From JAPXSY01 sp034003585 (GTDB taxonomy: Bacteria > Verrucomicrobiota > Kiritimatiellia > RFP12 > UBA1067): DNA of 47,694 bases. The translations under genes and the position numbers were made by a program. Under the pieces are notes generated by a model, which was given only the letters and a program-made list of their open reading frames with translations, made no database searches and was not told where the DNA came from. This document shows positions 16,754 through 25,432 of the stretch, one piece after another (the first letter of the stretch is position 1; each line of letters opens with the position of its first letter). The DNA is taken from positions 1-47,694 of the forward strand of contig JAVEYH010000012.1 in NCBI GenBank assembly GCA_034003585.1, read 5' to 3'.

Positions 16754-19095
16754 TCAGGGAACGATTTGCGCGCGGAAGAAACGGTAGCCGTCCGGAGGAA
16801 TGGCGTACGGATAGGTGGCGTGCCCGTTTGTGAAGTGTGCGGCTTCCGTCGTGATGGCGCCGGGCAGATCCCGCCAAACGCTCTCCGAACGCTGGATCTT
16901 GCCTTGTATGCGGATACGGCCGTTGATCGCGCCCTCTTTGTTCCCCTTTCCGGTCAGCAGACGAACCGTGATCTGCAACCGCAGGGGGGAAACCATTTCA
17001 ATCGATGAGATCCCGAACGTGTACCTCGCAGGAAGCGCGGTTTCGGAGGTCCCGTCCAACTCGCCGATCAGGTAACAGTCCGCCAACTGGTCGCCCGTCA
17101 TGTTGAACACGGTATTCGTCAGAACCCCGATGCCGGCCTCGTTCTGCAGCCAGACATTCAACCGCGTGCGCTCCTCATCCGTCGGCGGATTGGACGCGCT
17201 GAGCGGCACCGCCGGAACAGGGTTGGTCGGACCGCGAACCGGGTAATCGGGAGACCCGTGACTCACATACATCTCATCCGCCCATCCGGTCCCCCGGAAA
17301 CAAAGGGCGCCGATTTGACCGGTGCCGGGTTCCCGCAACGCCAGGGAGTCGAACACCGCGGAACCGTTGACGCGGACGCCATACGTGCCGTTTTCCACGC
17401 GAAGGGTGACGCGGTGCCAGACTCCGGTTTCGAAGGTTGCCGCACTATTCGTACTCCCGGCCCCATGCACGGCAACCAGACGGTTCTGCGAATCCAGCGT
17501 GAAACCCAGCAGCCAGTCCTGCGGCAGATTGGCGGGCTGCGTGTCCTGCGCGACGGAATCAAAACACACACACGATTCGATATGAAGCGGGTGGGTTGCG
17601 GAGGAAAGCGGCCCGCCCCCCCCGTCCGCCGTATACGCCGTCCTGTTGGAGAGAACGCCGGAGGGCACATCCAGACGCAGTGCGCGGACACCGGGATCGA
17701 ACCATCGGTTCGATCGCGCCGGGAGAGCCGGTTCCGGCAGCGCCGGATAAATTGTGGTGACGGCACTGGTGCCGACCGTTGAAACCCATGCTGGCTGAAC
17801 GCCTTCGAAATCCTCCCGCCACGCGCCGTCACGCATCGGACCGATGTTCCATTCAACCGGAACCGGAGAATCGGCAGCACCATCCGTTTCACGAACGGCA
17901 CCCATGGCAAACCCTCTGTTTTCAACCGGGTTGATCAGAAAAACCGTCAGGAAGGGATAGCCGTTGTTGACCACGCCGGCTGCCTCGATGAGCCAGATGG
18001 CGGGGAACAACCAATTCGCAGAGGTGAAGGTCGACTCGTTTTTCATCTGCGCGGTTGTTTTTCCGGTGCCTCCGGCACTGGTGCCCATCCCCGAGCGTTC
18101 CTGGTCCCAGAAACAATCCGTGACCACCCCGATATTCGAACCCGCGCCAGCCAGGTTGCCCACCAGACCGCCAACCAGCGTGCAGTTGACGGGCAGAATG
18201 CTTCCGGTTGAATAGCAGCGGACCAATTCGCCCCGCAGATCAATACATCCGGCCAAGCCGCCGATCCGGGTGGCGTTGGTGGCCGTAACGGAACCGTGCG
18301 CGAAACAGTTGCTGAGGGTACCCTTTTGGGAACAGCCGGCCAGTCCGCCGAATTTGTCCGCGCCGCCCTGACCGGAAAAGAGCACGTCAATGTCGGCGTA
18401 ACACTGCTGGGTCACCGGATTGTCATCCCCGCCCGGCGTTTCCCGATAGCTGTTGTGCGATCCGATCAGTCCGCCGGTCGCTCCGTCGCCCCGGACGTGC
18501 CCGTTCATCGCGCAACAGGATTTGATCCGTGTGTTCGCGTTGCCCGTGACCCGGCCGATCAACGTTCCGCTGCCGCGGGCACCGATGACCTGAACACCCA
18601 CCAGTCGTACACGCTCAATCACGGTCGCTTCCGTGACGGATTCGACATGGCCGACATGGCCGAACAATCCGACATTCGCCGTCCCGGGCCGGTTAATGGT
18701 CAGTCCCGAGATGGTGTGATTCTGCCCGTCATAAAACCGTGGAACTTGTTCGTGGTGTTGCCGATCGGCGTCCACCCTTCGGCGGATCCGCCATCCCCGT
18801 CATCCCAGGAACCCGTTTCCGATGCGTCGATCGAGGCCGTCTGGACAAAGGACGCGCCCCAGTGCTGGGGATTCTGCGCGATCCAGTAGAGCTGTTGCAA
18901 TGTGGCGACGCGAAACGGATCGGAAGGCGTGCCGTCACCCAGTGTCGGCGCAACGGCTGTGACCGCTCCAAGTCGCGGTGCGAGCAGAAGAAAGGCCGTG
19001 GCCACCGGCCAGATCCGTCTCTTGCTTCCCTTTTTTCCGGCTCGAACGCGTAACGGGACAGAGCGAACAAATGAAGCGAAGAACCCATTTTTCAT
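16754..19095 (-). CDS. GLUG-repeat / LamG surface protein, frameshifted
   Basis: The gene starts at the ATG at 19095 after AAGGAGCG and would encode 780 residues if one base were restored. The signal is MKNGFFASF...WPVATAFLLLAPRLGAVTA. The first frame runs to NTTNKFHG and the second resumes FYDGQNHTISGLTINRPG, so the sequence lacks one A in the plus-strand run at 18733-18736. Then come GLUG-type repeats (GGLAGC, GGLVGN, CYSTGSI, CFWDQERSGM) ending with the usual NGYPFLTVF. Then a LamG-like domain follows (residues after SNRWFDPGVRALRLDVPSG, with ETGVWHRVTLRVENG). The C-terminus GYRFFRAQIVP resembles the end of Verrucomicrobial exported proteins. The role is probably adhesion or substrate binding at the surface. 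The shift may be an assembly error or a true mutation. Confidence 0.8.
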
Positions 19096-19122
19096 GGGCA
19101 CGCTCCTTTCTGGTTGGCGGTA

Positions 19123-19152
19123 AGTATACGTGAAACGTCCTCTGCGAGGCAA
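19123..19152 (-). promoter_or_regulatory. Candidate sigma-70 promoter of the GLUG protein gene
   Basis: On the minus strand, TTGCCT (19152-19147) and TATACT (19128-19123) are 18 bases apart. Transcription would start near 19116, about 21 bases before the ATG. Confidence 0.5.
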
Positions 19153-19371
19153 TCGGTTACTTTCCGAACGACGAACATCGGCCGCTTCCCGGTTTCCCGT
19201 GGTCGAGATCCCTTCGCGTCCTCGTGTACGGGAACGGGGATGCGACCGCAGGATGGGCAACGATTTGGATTCCCGTCAAGGCTCGGATTCCCCTTGCCGG
19301 AGGTTTCTCCGCATGCCAAACTAACCGCCTTCTACACCGTGAACCGGGTTTTACTGTCACCCTGGAGGGTC

Positions 19372-20877
19372 ATGCCTCTTCCCCCCACACTCCGAGAAAA
19401 ACTCGCGGCCCTGCCGGACAAACCCGGCTGCTACCTGATGCGCGACCGCACGGGCACCATCATCTACGTGGGCAAAGCGGTCTCGCTGCGCCGCCGCGTG
19501 CAGAGCTATTTCCGGCCCTCCACCCTGCGCGACGCGCCCCCCAAACTGCGCAGTCTGCTCCACAGTGTCGCGGATCTGGACATCCTCGCCGTGCGCAGCG
19601 AGGCCGAAGCGCTTCTCACCGAGAGCCAACTCATCAAACAGTACCGGCCCCGTTTCAATGTCGTGTTGCGCGACGACAAACGGTATCTCGCGTTGCGCGC
19701 GGACCCGCGCGATCCGGTCCCCCGGCTCGCCACCTGCCGGATCGTGCGGGATGACGCCGCACGGTACTTCGGCCCTTTCCCCTCCGCCGCCGTGGTCCGC
19801 ACGGTGCTCGATTTCACGGAAAAACGCTACGGCCTCCGCAAATGCACCCCGCTGGAACCGGACGCCGAAACGTACCGCCACTGCATGAACGATATCGTGC
19901 GGTTCTGCTCCGCCCCCTGCATCGGCCGCATCTCCCGTGAAGCGTACCGGGAGCGTTTCGACGAGGCCTGCGCATTCCTGCGCGGCGAACGGCCCGGCGT
20001 GATGGAGGAGGTCCGGACCCGGATGGCCGAGGCTTCGCAAAAACGCGACTTTGAAAAAGCCGCGTCCCTGCGCGACACCTGGCAGGCCCTGCGCGAGATG
20101 GTCCGGCGGCGCGCGGTCACGGTCGCCGCGCCCGAACGGCGCGCCGGGGACGCCCGCGAAGGCATCCGGGACCTGCAACACCGACTCGGCCTGCCGCAAG
20201 CGCCCGCGCTCATCGAAGGCTTCGACATCTCCAACCTGTTCGGCACGCATTCGGTCGCCAGCATGGTGGCGGCGGTGGACGGCCTGCCCGAGCGGCGCCT
20301 GTACCGGCGATTCCGCATCCGCACCGTGGAGGGCGCGGATGATCCGCGCGCCATCGCCGAAGTCATCCGCCGGCAATACGCCCGTGTGCGCGGGGAACGC
20401 CGGGCCCTGCCCGGGCTGATCCTCATCGACGGCGGCATCCCCCAGCTCCGCGCCGCGCGGGAGGCGCTCGACGCGCTCGGGCTCGGCCGCGTGCCCGCGG
20501 CCGGGCTGGCTAAAAAAATGGAGGAGATCGTCCTGGACAACGGCGCGCCCCCGCTCCGGCTGCCGCGCGATTCCCAGGCCCTGCGCGTGCTCATCCGTCT
20601 GCGCGACGAGGCCCACCGTTTCGCCCTTGACTATCACCGCCGCCTGCGCAACCGGCTCATCCGCGAATCCTCGCTCGACGAGATCCCCGGCATCGGCCCC
20701 GCCAAAAAGGCGGCCCTGCTGCGCCGCTTCGGCTCGGTGTACCGCCTGGCCCGCGCCTCGGCCGCCGAGGTGGCCGGCGTTCCCGGCATCACGCCGGGCC
20801 TCGCGGAAGCCATCCTCCGCTCCGTGGCCCCCCGGAAAACGCTTGCATTAAAAAAGAAGAACCGTTTACCTTATTGA
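19372..20877 (+). CDS. uvrC: Excinuclease ABC subunit C, short form
   Basis: UvrC makes the two incisions of nucleotide excision repair in complex with UvrB. The 501-residue product shows the GIY-YIG nuclease (GCYLMRDRTGTIIYVGKA, about 16-33), the Cys-containing segment (HCMNDIVRFCSAPCIGRIS), the UVR motif for UvrB (FEKAASLRDTWQALREM) and the RNase H-like C-terminal nuclease (IEGFDISNLFGTHSVASMVAAVDG, GLILIDGGIPQLRAA, LPRDSQALRVLIRLRDEAHRFA). Tandem helix-hairpin-helix (IPGIGPAKKAALLRRFGS) ends it. About 100 residues that normally lie between the UVR motif and the RNase H-like domain are missing, with a direct join at VTVAAPERRAGDAREGIRDL. The ATG at 19372 has GGAGGG just upstream. The frame extends further up without homology. 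Confidence 0.93.
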   Translation: MPLPPTLREKLAALPDKPGCYLMRDRTGTIIYVGKAVSLRRRVQSYFRPSTLRDAPPKLRSLLHSVADLDILAVRSEAEALLTESQLIKQYRPRFNVVLRDDKRYLALRADPRDPVPRLATCRIVRDDAARYFGPFPSAAVVRTVLDFTEKRYGLRKCTPLEPDAETYRHCMNDIVRFCSAPCIGRISREAYRERFDEACAFLRGERPGVMEEVRTRMAEASQKRDFEKAASLRDTWQALREMVRRRAVTVAAPERRAGDAREGIRDLQHRLGLPQAPALIEGFDISNLFGTHSVASMVAAVDGLPERRLYRRFRIRTVEGADDPRAIAEVIRRQYARVRGERRALPGLILIDGGIPQLRAAREALDALGLGRVPAAGLAKKMEEIVLDNGAPPLRLPRDSQALRVLIRLRDEAHRFALDYHRRLRNRLIRESSLDEIPGIGPAKKAALLRRFGSVYRLARASAAEVAGVPGITPGLAEAILRSVAPRKTLALKKKNRLPY

Positions 20878-21051
20878 CAACTTGGGTTTCGGTTTGCGGA
20901 ATGCGCCTGTCCCGTTCCTGCCACGGCGGGTTCGAAAAACAGGGGCGTTTGGGTATGCGTGATACCCTCCGAACGGGTCTTGCCATGGAGATCCGCGCGG
21001 CCGGTTCATGAATCAACATGGCGTGACAGTGAACACACAAGGAATGCAGAC

Positions 21052-21351
21052 ATGGACATCTATGTTGGCAACCTGCCCTATTCGACAACGGACGAAGACC
21101 TGCGAGGTCTCTTTGCGGCGCATGGTGAGGTTGCCTCCGCGCGCGTCGTGATCGACCGCATGAGCGGACGCTCCAAGGGGTTCGGGTTCGTTGAGATGGC
21201 GGACCGCGCCCAGGCCCAAAAGGCCATTGACGCGCTGAACGGCTTCGAGTGCGAAGGCCGTTCGCTGCGCGTGAACGAGTCGCAGCCCAAACCGCGCGAG
21301 GAGCGCGGGTTCCGCGGCGGCGACCGCGGCGAGCGTCGCGAGCGCTGGTAA
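21052..21351 (+). CDS. RRM-type RNA-binding protein
   Basis: The 99-residue protein holds one RNA recognition motif: RNP2 IYVGNL at 3-8 and RNP1 KGFGFVEM at 42-49, with the conserved aromatic residues. An Arg/Gly-rich tail follows (EERGFRGGDRGERRERW). Bacterial one-RRM proteins of this size bind single-stranded RNA and are often cold-induced. AAGGAATG lies about 10 bases upstream of the ATG. It is monocistronic, closed by a strong terminator, with a 175-base untranslated leader region after uvrC that could hold regulation, although I see no defined element. Confidence 0.95.
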   Translation: MDIYVGNLPYSTTDEDLRGLFAAHGEVASARVVIDRMSGRSKGFGFVEMADRAQAQKAIDALNGFECEGRSLRVNESQPKPREERGFRGGDRGERRERW

Positions 21352-21377
21352 GCACGGGAACGGGAATCGAACACGTC

Positions 21378-21410
21378 ACGGCGGCACCCGCAACGGTGCC
21401 GCCGTTTTTT
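21378..21410 (+). terminator. Intrinsic terminator of the RRM gene
   Basis: An 11-bp perfect stem (ACGGCGGCACC at 21378-21388 with GGTGCCGCCGT at 21395-21405) with a 6-base loop is followed by a T run to 21410. The opposite strand has no T run, so it mainly serves the plus strand. The convergent tonB-like gene ends right beside it. Confidence 0.9.
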
Positions 21411-22246
21411 CACTCCAGCTTGAACTCCACCGTCAGCGTCTCGTACCGCTTCAAAAAGGCGGGCGTCAGACCCCGGATCGGCGCCGCGTTCGCGGCGGCC
21501 TTCAGCACCGTCTGGTCGAAATACGGGCTGCCCGAAGACTGCCGGATGCGGTAGCTCACCACGCGCCCGGCCTGATCCAGGCGGATGTCCAGCAGCGCCG
21601 GACGGGAGCCGGCGTCGCCCGCGCCAGGCTGTTCCCACGCCTCGTACATCGCGCGCCGCACCAGCGTGACGCAGCGCGCGATCTCATCCTTGGGGATGAC
21701 ATTCCGGGTTCCCGGACGCGCGCCCTCGCGCAGCGCCTTCTCGATCTCCGCGCGGGTCAGGGCCTTATCGGTCACGGGTTTGGCGGTCACCGGCTTCAGC
21801 TTGGTGAAATCCTCTTTCGGCTGCGGCGGGCGGGCGGGCGCCTCCACCCGCCGGCCTTTTTTGAACGGCGCGGGTTTCTTTTCCGGCTCCTTGCGCTTCT
21901 CCGGCTCCTTACGCTTCACCGGCTCCGGCTTTTTTTCCGGCTCTTTCCGCCTGGTGATGACCACCGCATCTTTCGGCGGATCGGGCAACGGCTCCGGCTT
22001 CGGCGGCGCGGGCGCGGATTCCGGCTCCGGCGCGGCCTCCGGCTCCGGCTGGGGGGCGGGCGGCGTGTCCGGTACATTCGGCTCCACGAGATTCTCCTCC
22101 AGCACCACCGTGAAATCGATCGGGATCTGCAGCGGTTCCGGCCGCCAAAACGGCAGGAGCGGCAGCACGATGGCCACCAGCAGCAGCACCCCGTGCAACG
22201 CCAGCGACCAGTTGAGCGAATAGCTGTTTAAGGGGCCCTTTCTCAC
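21410..22246 (-). CDS. TonB family energy transducer
   Basis: The 278-residue protein begins at a GTG (22246) preceded by GAGG, 7 bases after exbD ends. A single transmembrane anchor follows (WSLALHGVLLLVAIVLPLLPFW, about 13-34). Then come a long Pro/Glu/Lys periplasmic spacer (EPEPE, PKPEPLPDPP, EKKPEPVKRKEPEKRKEPEKK) and a C-terminal TonB/TolA-like domain (LLDIRLDQAGRVVSYRIRQSSGSPYFDQTVLKAA). It would transmit proton-motive force to outer-membrane receptors or to the envelope Tol-Pal system. The short EPEKK-type repeats make a low-complexity DNA stretch at about 21840-21960. TolA function cannot be excluded: C-terminal features fit both. Confidence 0.88.
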   Translation of the reverse strand: MRKGPLNSYSLNWSLALHGVLLLVAIVLPLLPFWRPEPLQIPIDFTVVLEENLVEPNVPDTPPAPQPEPEAAPEPESAPAPPKPEPLPDPPKDAVVITRRKEPEKKPEPVKRKEPEKRKEPEKKPAPFKKGRRVEAPARPPQPKEDFTKLKPVTAKPVTDKALTRAEIEKALREGARPGTRNVIPKDEIARCVTLVRRAMYEAWEQPGAGDAGSRPALLDIRLDQAGRVVSYRIRQSSGSPYFDQTVLKAAANAAPIRGLTPAFLKRYETLTVEFKLE

Positions 22247-22253
22247 ACTTGCC

Positions 22254-22664
22254 TCATTCCGACAGGGTCACCAACGCCATGCGCGTGATTTTGACCTTGT
22301 ACAGGATCTTCATCACCCGCACAATCTTCCCGTATTCCAGACGTTCATCCCCCCGCACCAGCACCGCCACTTCCGGATCCTCGGCCGCCATGTTCCCCAG
22401 GGTCCGTTCGAGATCCTCCAGCGAGATCGCCCGGTTGTTGAGATACGCCTTGCCTTCCACGTCCAGGGTCACGACGTGGGATTTCTTGACCGGCAGCTCG
22501 TCCGCCTTCCCCTGAGGCAGGCGGATGGAAATGCCCTGTTCGATGGCCGGCATGGTGATGATGAAGGTGATCAGCAGCAGGAAGGTCAGGTCGATCAGCG
22601 ACGTCATGTCGATGTTGTTGATGACCTTCGACGGTTTCCTGCGCCCGAGTCGACGCAGGGCCAT
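22254..22664 (-). CDS. exbD: ExbD/TolR family protein
   Basis: The 136-residue inner-membrane protein has one N-terminal helix with the family Asp in MTSLIDLTFLLLITFIITMPA. A small periplasmic domain follows (VVTLDVEGKAYLNNRAISLEDLERTL). With ExbB it forms the proton channel that powers TonB. The start ATG at 22664 overlaps the exbB stop by one base (TAATG), a translationally coupled arrangement. Confidence 0.93.
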   Translation of the reverse strand: MALRRLGRRKPSKVINNIDMTSLIDLTFLLLITFIITMPAIEQGISIRLPQGKADELPVKKSHVVTLDVEGKAYLNNRAISLEDLERTLGNMAAEDPEVAVLVRGDERLEYGKIVRVMKILYKVKITRMALVTLSE

Positions 22665-23410
22665 TAGTCGGTCCTCCCCTGGAACTCGCAGGCGATGCGG
22701 CCCATCAGCTCATCCGCGAACCCGTCCATGTCGGTCGTGAGCTGCCGCACCTTCGCCGCCAGATTGTTGTAGCAGATCGCGCTCGGGATCGCGACCAGCA
22801 GACCCACCACCGTGGTGACCAGCGCGGAGGAGATCGACGGCGCGATCACGGACAGCAGCACCGTCCCCTTGGACCCCATGTCCCCGAACGCGTCCAGCAC
22901 GCCCCACACCGTGCCGAGCAATCCCAGCATCGGCGAGGCCGTCACAATCGTCGCCAGCAACCCCATCCCGTACTCGATCCGCAACTCCTCATCCTGCACG
23001 GCATGTTCGCAGGTGCTGCGCACCAGTTCGATCTCGCGCGCCGAAAGCGCCGCGCCTGCCGCGTCACGCTGCCGTCCGATCACCGAGCGGCGCATGTCGG
23101 GATCCAGCAGCTTCACCATCCGCTCGCACGTGCGCTCGTAGATCAGCTCCAACGCCGTGAACGCGCCCTTTTTCCGCAGCAGGTAGTAATCCAGCACATC
23201 GTGTCCCAGCAGAAACTCGCGCATGAAACGCTTGCTGTTGCGCATCACACTGCCCAACTCCCGGTTCTTCCCGATGATGATGGCCGCCGCCACAATCGAA
23301 CAGGCAAGCTGGATCAGTACGATCCCCTTGCCCGTCAGATTGGACTCCATGAACCCGCCGATCAACGATGCCAGCGGTAAGCCGACCGATACCACTCCTG
23401 TCCCGAACAT
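22664..23410 (-). CDS. exbB: MotA/TolQ/ExbB proton channel family protein
   Basis: The 248-residue membrane protein has three helices: one near the N-terminus (IVLIQLACSIVAAAIIIG), and two in the C-terminal half (GLLATIVTASPMLGLLGTVWGV and ISSALVTTVVGLLVAIPSAICYNNL). The signature region GLLGTVWGVLDAF is clear. AGGAGG lies about 9 bases before the ATG. It is the first gene of the exbB-exbD-tonB operon. The order and tight coupling fit either TonB or Tol energisation. Confidence 0.93.
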   Translation of the reverse strand: MFGTGVVSVGLPLASLIGGFMESNLTGKGIVLIQLACSIVAAAIIIGKNRELGSVMRNSKRFMREFLLGHDVLDYYLLRKKGAFTALELIYERTCERMVKLLDPDMRRSVIGRQRDAAGAALSAREIELVRSTCEHAVQDEELRIEYGMGLLATIVTASPMLGLLGTVWGVLDAFGDMGSKGTVLLSVIAPSISSALVTTVVGLLVAIPSAICYNNLAAKVRQLTTDMDGFADELMGRIACEFQGRTD

Positions 23411-23593
23411 GCGCGTTGCCTCCTGAAAAGCATTGAAAACAGTCGGGAGGTAGCATGCGGCACCCCCGCCCGGATGTCAACCATCCGTTCGGCGGACCGA
23501 ACCGTTCGGCGCATTCCCGTTTCCCTGACTCCGCTTCCCCGCCATCGCGCCGGTCCGGCACGGGGGAGCGCGGGTGCCCCCGCCCCCGCGCGC

Positions 23594-23622
23594 TTGACTC
23601 CCGTCACCGGCCGCCTTACACT
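23594..23622 (+). promoter_or_regulatory. Sigma-70 promoter of the ZIP transporter gene
   Basis: TTGACT at 23594-23599 and TACACT at 23617-23622 are separated by 17 bases. Transcription would start near 23629, about 46 bases before the ATG at 23675. Confidence 0.65.
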
Positions 23623-23674
23623 ATGCGCATCGTATGCAACGGGTTTTGCGCCGGGTTACGGGCAAGAGGGGGTC

Positions 23675-24565
23675 ATGCGGGAACTCTGGATCGCCTTCGG
23701 GCTGACGTTGTTCGCGGGCCTGGCAACGGGCATCGGCAGTGCGATCGCCTTTCTGGCCAAGCGCACCGATTACCGGTTTCTCTCGGTCGCCACCGGCTTT
23801 TCGGCGGGCGTGATGCTTTACGTCTCCTTTGTGGAGATTTTCGTCAAAGGCACCGAAGCGCTCGTCGGGCGCTTCGGCGACCCGCTTGGCCACTGGGTCA
23901 ATGCGGCGTCGTTCTTCGGAGGCATGCTGCTGATCGGGCTGATCGACAACGCCATCCCCTCCGCCGAGAACCCGCACGAGACGCATGCCGAGAGCGAGAC
24001 GCGCCCGCTGCACGACCGTTCCGGCACACCCCGCCCACCGCCCGCGCGCGACAGACCCGAGCACGGCCTGCACGATCACCGCCACGGCAAGAACCTGTTG
24101 CGCATGGGCCTTTTCACCGCACTGGCCATCACAATCCACAATTTCCCGGAGGGGCTGGCCACCTTTCTCGCGGCCCTGCAGGACCCCGGACTCGGCATCG
24201 CGATCGCGATCGCGGTGGCGCTCCACAACATCCCGGAGGGGATCAGCGTGTCCGTGCCGATCTATTACGCCACCGGCAACCGCCGCAAGGCTTTCTTCTA
24301 CTCGCTGCTGAGCGGCCTCGCCGAGCCGGTCGGCGCGGGCGCCGCCTATCTCGCGCTGCGTCTCATCACCGGCAGCGGCAACGGCGTGCTCCCCCCCGAA
24401 ATCATGGGCATCCTCTTCGGGGGCGTGGCCGGCATCATGGTCTATATCAGCCTCGACGAACTCCTGCCCGCCAGCCGCGCTTACGGTAAGGGTCACGACA
24501 GTCTTTTCGGTCTGGCCGGGGGCATGCTCCTGATGGCGCTCAGCCTTTTGCTGATGCGGGGGTGA
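23675..24565 (+). CDS. zupT: ZIP family divalent metal transporter
   Basis: The 296-residue inner-membrane protein has about eight helices. The metal-path motifs HNFPEGLA and HNIPEGIS are present in consecutive helices, as in ZupT, which takes up zinc and other divalent metals. A His-rich cytoplasmic loop (HETHAESETRPLHD...HGLHDHRHGKN) is longer than in E. coli ZupT and may bind metal. The start at 23675 has AAGAGGGGG upstream and its own promoter; the frame is open 200 bases further upstream without membrane-protein character. The neighbouring zinc-ribbon lipoprotein is transcribed from a separate promoter. Confidence 0.92.
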   Translation: MRELWIAFGLTLFAGLATGIGSAIAFLAKRTDYRFLSVATGFSAGVMLYVSFVEIFVKGTEALVGRFGDPLGHWVNAASFFGGMLLIGLIDNAIPSAENPHETHAESETRPLHDRSGTPRPPPARDRPEHGLHDHRHGKNLLRMGLFTALAITIHNFPEGLATFLAALQDPGLGIAIAIAVALHNIPEGISVSVPIYYATGNRRKAFFYSLLSGLAEPVGAGAAYLALRLITGSGNGVLPPEIMGILFGGVAGIMVYISLDELLPASRAYGKGHDSLFGLAGGMLLMALSLLLMRG

Positions 24566-24576
24566 GGTACGGTCTG

Positions 24577-24602
24577 GCGCGGGACGAATCCGCGTCCCGC
24601 GC
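24577..24602. terminator. GC-rich hairpin after the ZIP gene
   Basis: GCGCGGGACG at 24577-24586 pairs perfectly with CGTCCCGCGC at 24593-24602 around a 6-base loop. There is no T tract, so it may be a factor-dependent end or a transcript-stabilising hairpin. Confidence 0.4.
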
Positions 24603-24639
24603 ATCGTGCGGCGCCCTCGACACGCCGCCGCGATGCCGG

Positions 24640-24668
24640 TTGACAACCCGGCGGATTGCGGATATGGT
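24640..24668 (+). promoter_or_regulatory. Sigma-70 promoter of the zinc-ribbon lipoprotein gene
   Basis: TTGACA at 24640-24645 and TATGGT at 24663-24668 are 17 bases apart. Transcription would start near 24675, about 41 bases before the ATG. Confidence 0.65.
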
Positions 24669-24715
24669 TTTCCCGAATCCTGCTATTCATCATCCACGCA
24701 ACTCCGGAGGATCCC

Positions 24716-25048
24716 ATGACGTCTCGCCGTCTGTTTGTGCGCACGTTGTTCACCGGCGCGGCCGCCTCGCTGCTGACTGCGGCCCAGAGCGGTTGCCAGC
24801 CGGCTGCCGAGCCGGCCCGTCCTGCCGCTCCCGCCGCCGCAGGCACCCCGAAACTGAAGGCCGCCGGCGCGGTCGTGATCGCCTCTGACAGTGAAAAAAC
24901 CACGATCCGGATCCGCTGTCAGAAGTGCGGTTTTCTGAGCGGGGAGATCCAGATCGCCACACCCAAGGCCGGCCAGCCCCACACCCAGGAGTGGACCTGT
25001 CCGAAGTGCGGCCACAAACAGACTGTCACGGTTGCGTTGGACGCGTAA
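24716..25048 (+). CDS. Small exported zinc-ribbon protein, probable lipoprotein
   Basis: The 110-residue protein starts MTSRRLFVRTLFTGAAASLLTAAQSGC. The signal has a twin Arg and ends in Cys27, so it may be a lipoprotein, possibly exported by Tat. An Ala/Pro linker follows, then a compact domain with two CxxC pairs (CQKCG and CPKCG, 31 residues apart), a rubredoxin-like or zinc-ribbon metal site. CCGGAGG precedes the ATG. I do not recognise a named family. Location beside a ZIP transporter may be coincidence. Confidence 0.72.
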   Translation: MTSRRLFVRTLFTGAAASLLTAAQSGCQPAAEPARPAAPAAAGTPKLKAAGAVVIASDSEKTTIRIRCQKCGFLSGEIQIATPKAGQPHTQEWTCPKCGHKQTVTVALDA

Positions 25049-25402
25049 GGAACGCCCCGGACCCCGTGGCTTCGTGTGCGAAGGCAACGTGTTTGCGGTT
25101 GCGCCCGTCGCTCATTACGGTGAGAGGCGCCGGGATGTTTTTCTAAAAAATGACAAAACCGGTCCTGTCCCGAACACCCCAATCTCCGAGGCCAAAACTT
25201 TTACGCACCCCGGGACCCGAACACAAAAACGGCCTTATTCCGTTCGCTTTACACCCCTCTTCCGGACACGCCGCGCCGCCGGCTTTCGGAAAGAGCCCGG
25301 AATGGCATAACTTTTGCTTAAATCAAAGGAGGGTTAAAGGGCGTGATGGATACAATGCGTATCGATCCTGACGAACCGATGATGATCCGGGGAACTGCCG
25401 AT
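25049..25402. other. Intergenic region with sigma-54-type site and a possible small frame
   Basis: About 355 bases between the zinc-ribbon gene and the receiver gene. The left 250 bases have AT-rich patches around 25137-25160 but no gene or clear terminator. The right end carries the sigma-54-like promoter and a strong Shine-Dalgarno site described separately. Confidence 0.5.
25303..25318 (+). promoter_or_regulatory. Candidate sigma-54 (RpoN) promoter
   Basis: TGGCATAACTTTTGCT has the -24 TGGCA and -12 TTGCT elements in exact register (GG and GC ten bases apart). Only one base of TGGCAC departs from consensus. Transcription would begin near 25329, about 75 bases upstream of the receiver ATG. 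No sigma-54 activator gene is in the window. Confidence 0.5.
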
Positions 25403-25432
25403 AATGGCCAAGATCCTGATAGCCGACGATGA
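25346..25432 (+). CDS. Possible 28-residue leader peptide overlapping the receiver gene
   Basis: The ATG at 25346 (or a GTG three bases upstream) follows AAAGGAGGG at 25325-25333, the strongest ribosome site in the area. The frame encodes MDTMRIDPDEPMMIRGTADN... and stops 28 bases inside the receiver gene in another frame. It could couple translation to the downstream gene. There is no homology to support it, and the predicted sigma-54 start would cut into the ribosome site. Confidence 0.25.
   Translation: MDTMRIDPDEPMMIRGTADNGQDPDSRR

Noticed and set aside
17686..17720. tRNA-like GGTTCGAT arm phrases
   Set aside because: They lie in coding sequence of the GLUG protein and no acceptor stem or anticodon loop can be formed around them.
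20873..20901. TTGACA at the uvrC stop as promoter of the RRM gene
   Set aside because: The -10 at proper spacing would be CGGAAT, a poor match, and no better one is near.
21840..21960. Tandem repeat as mobile or CRISPR-like element
   Set aside because: It is the DNA of the Lys/Glu/Pro repeat in the TonB spacer, fully explained by coding.
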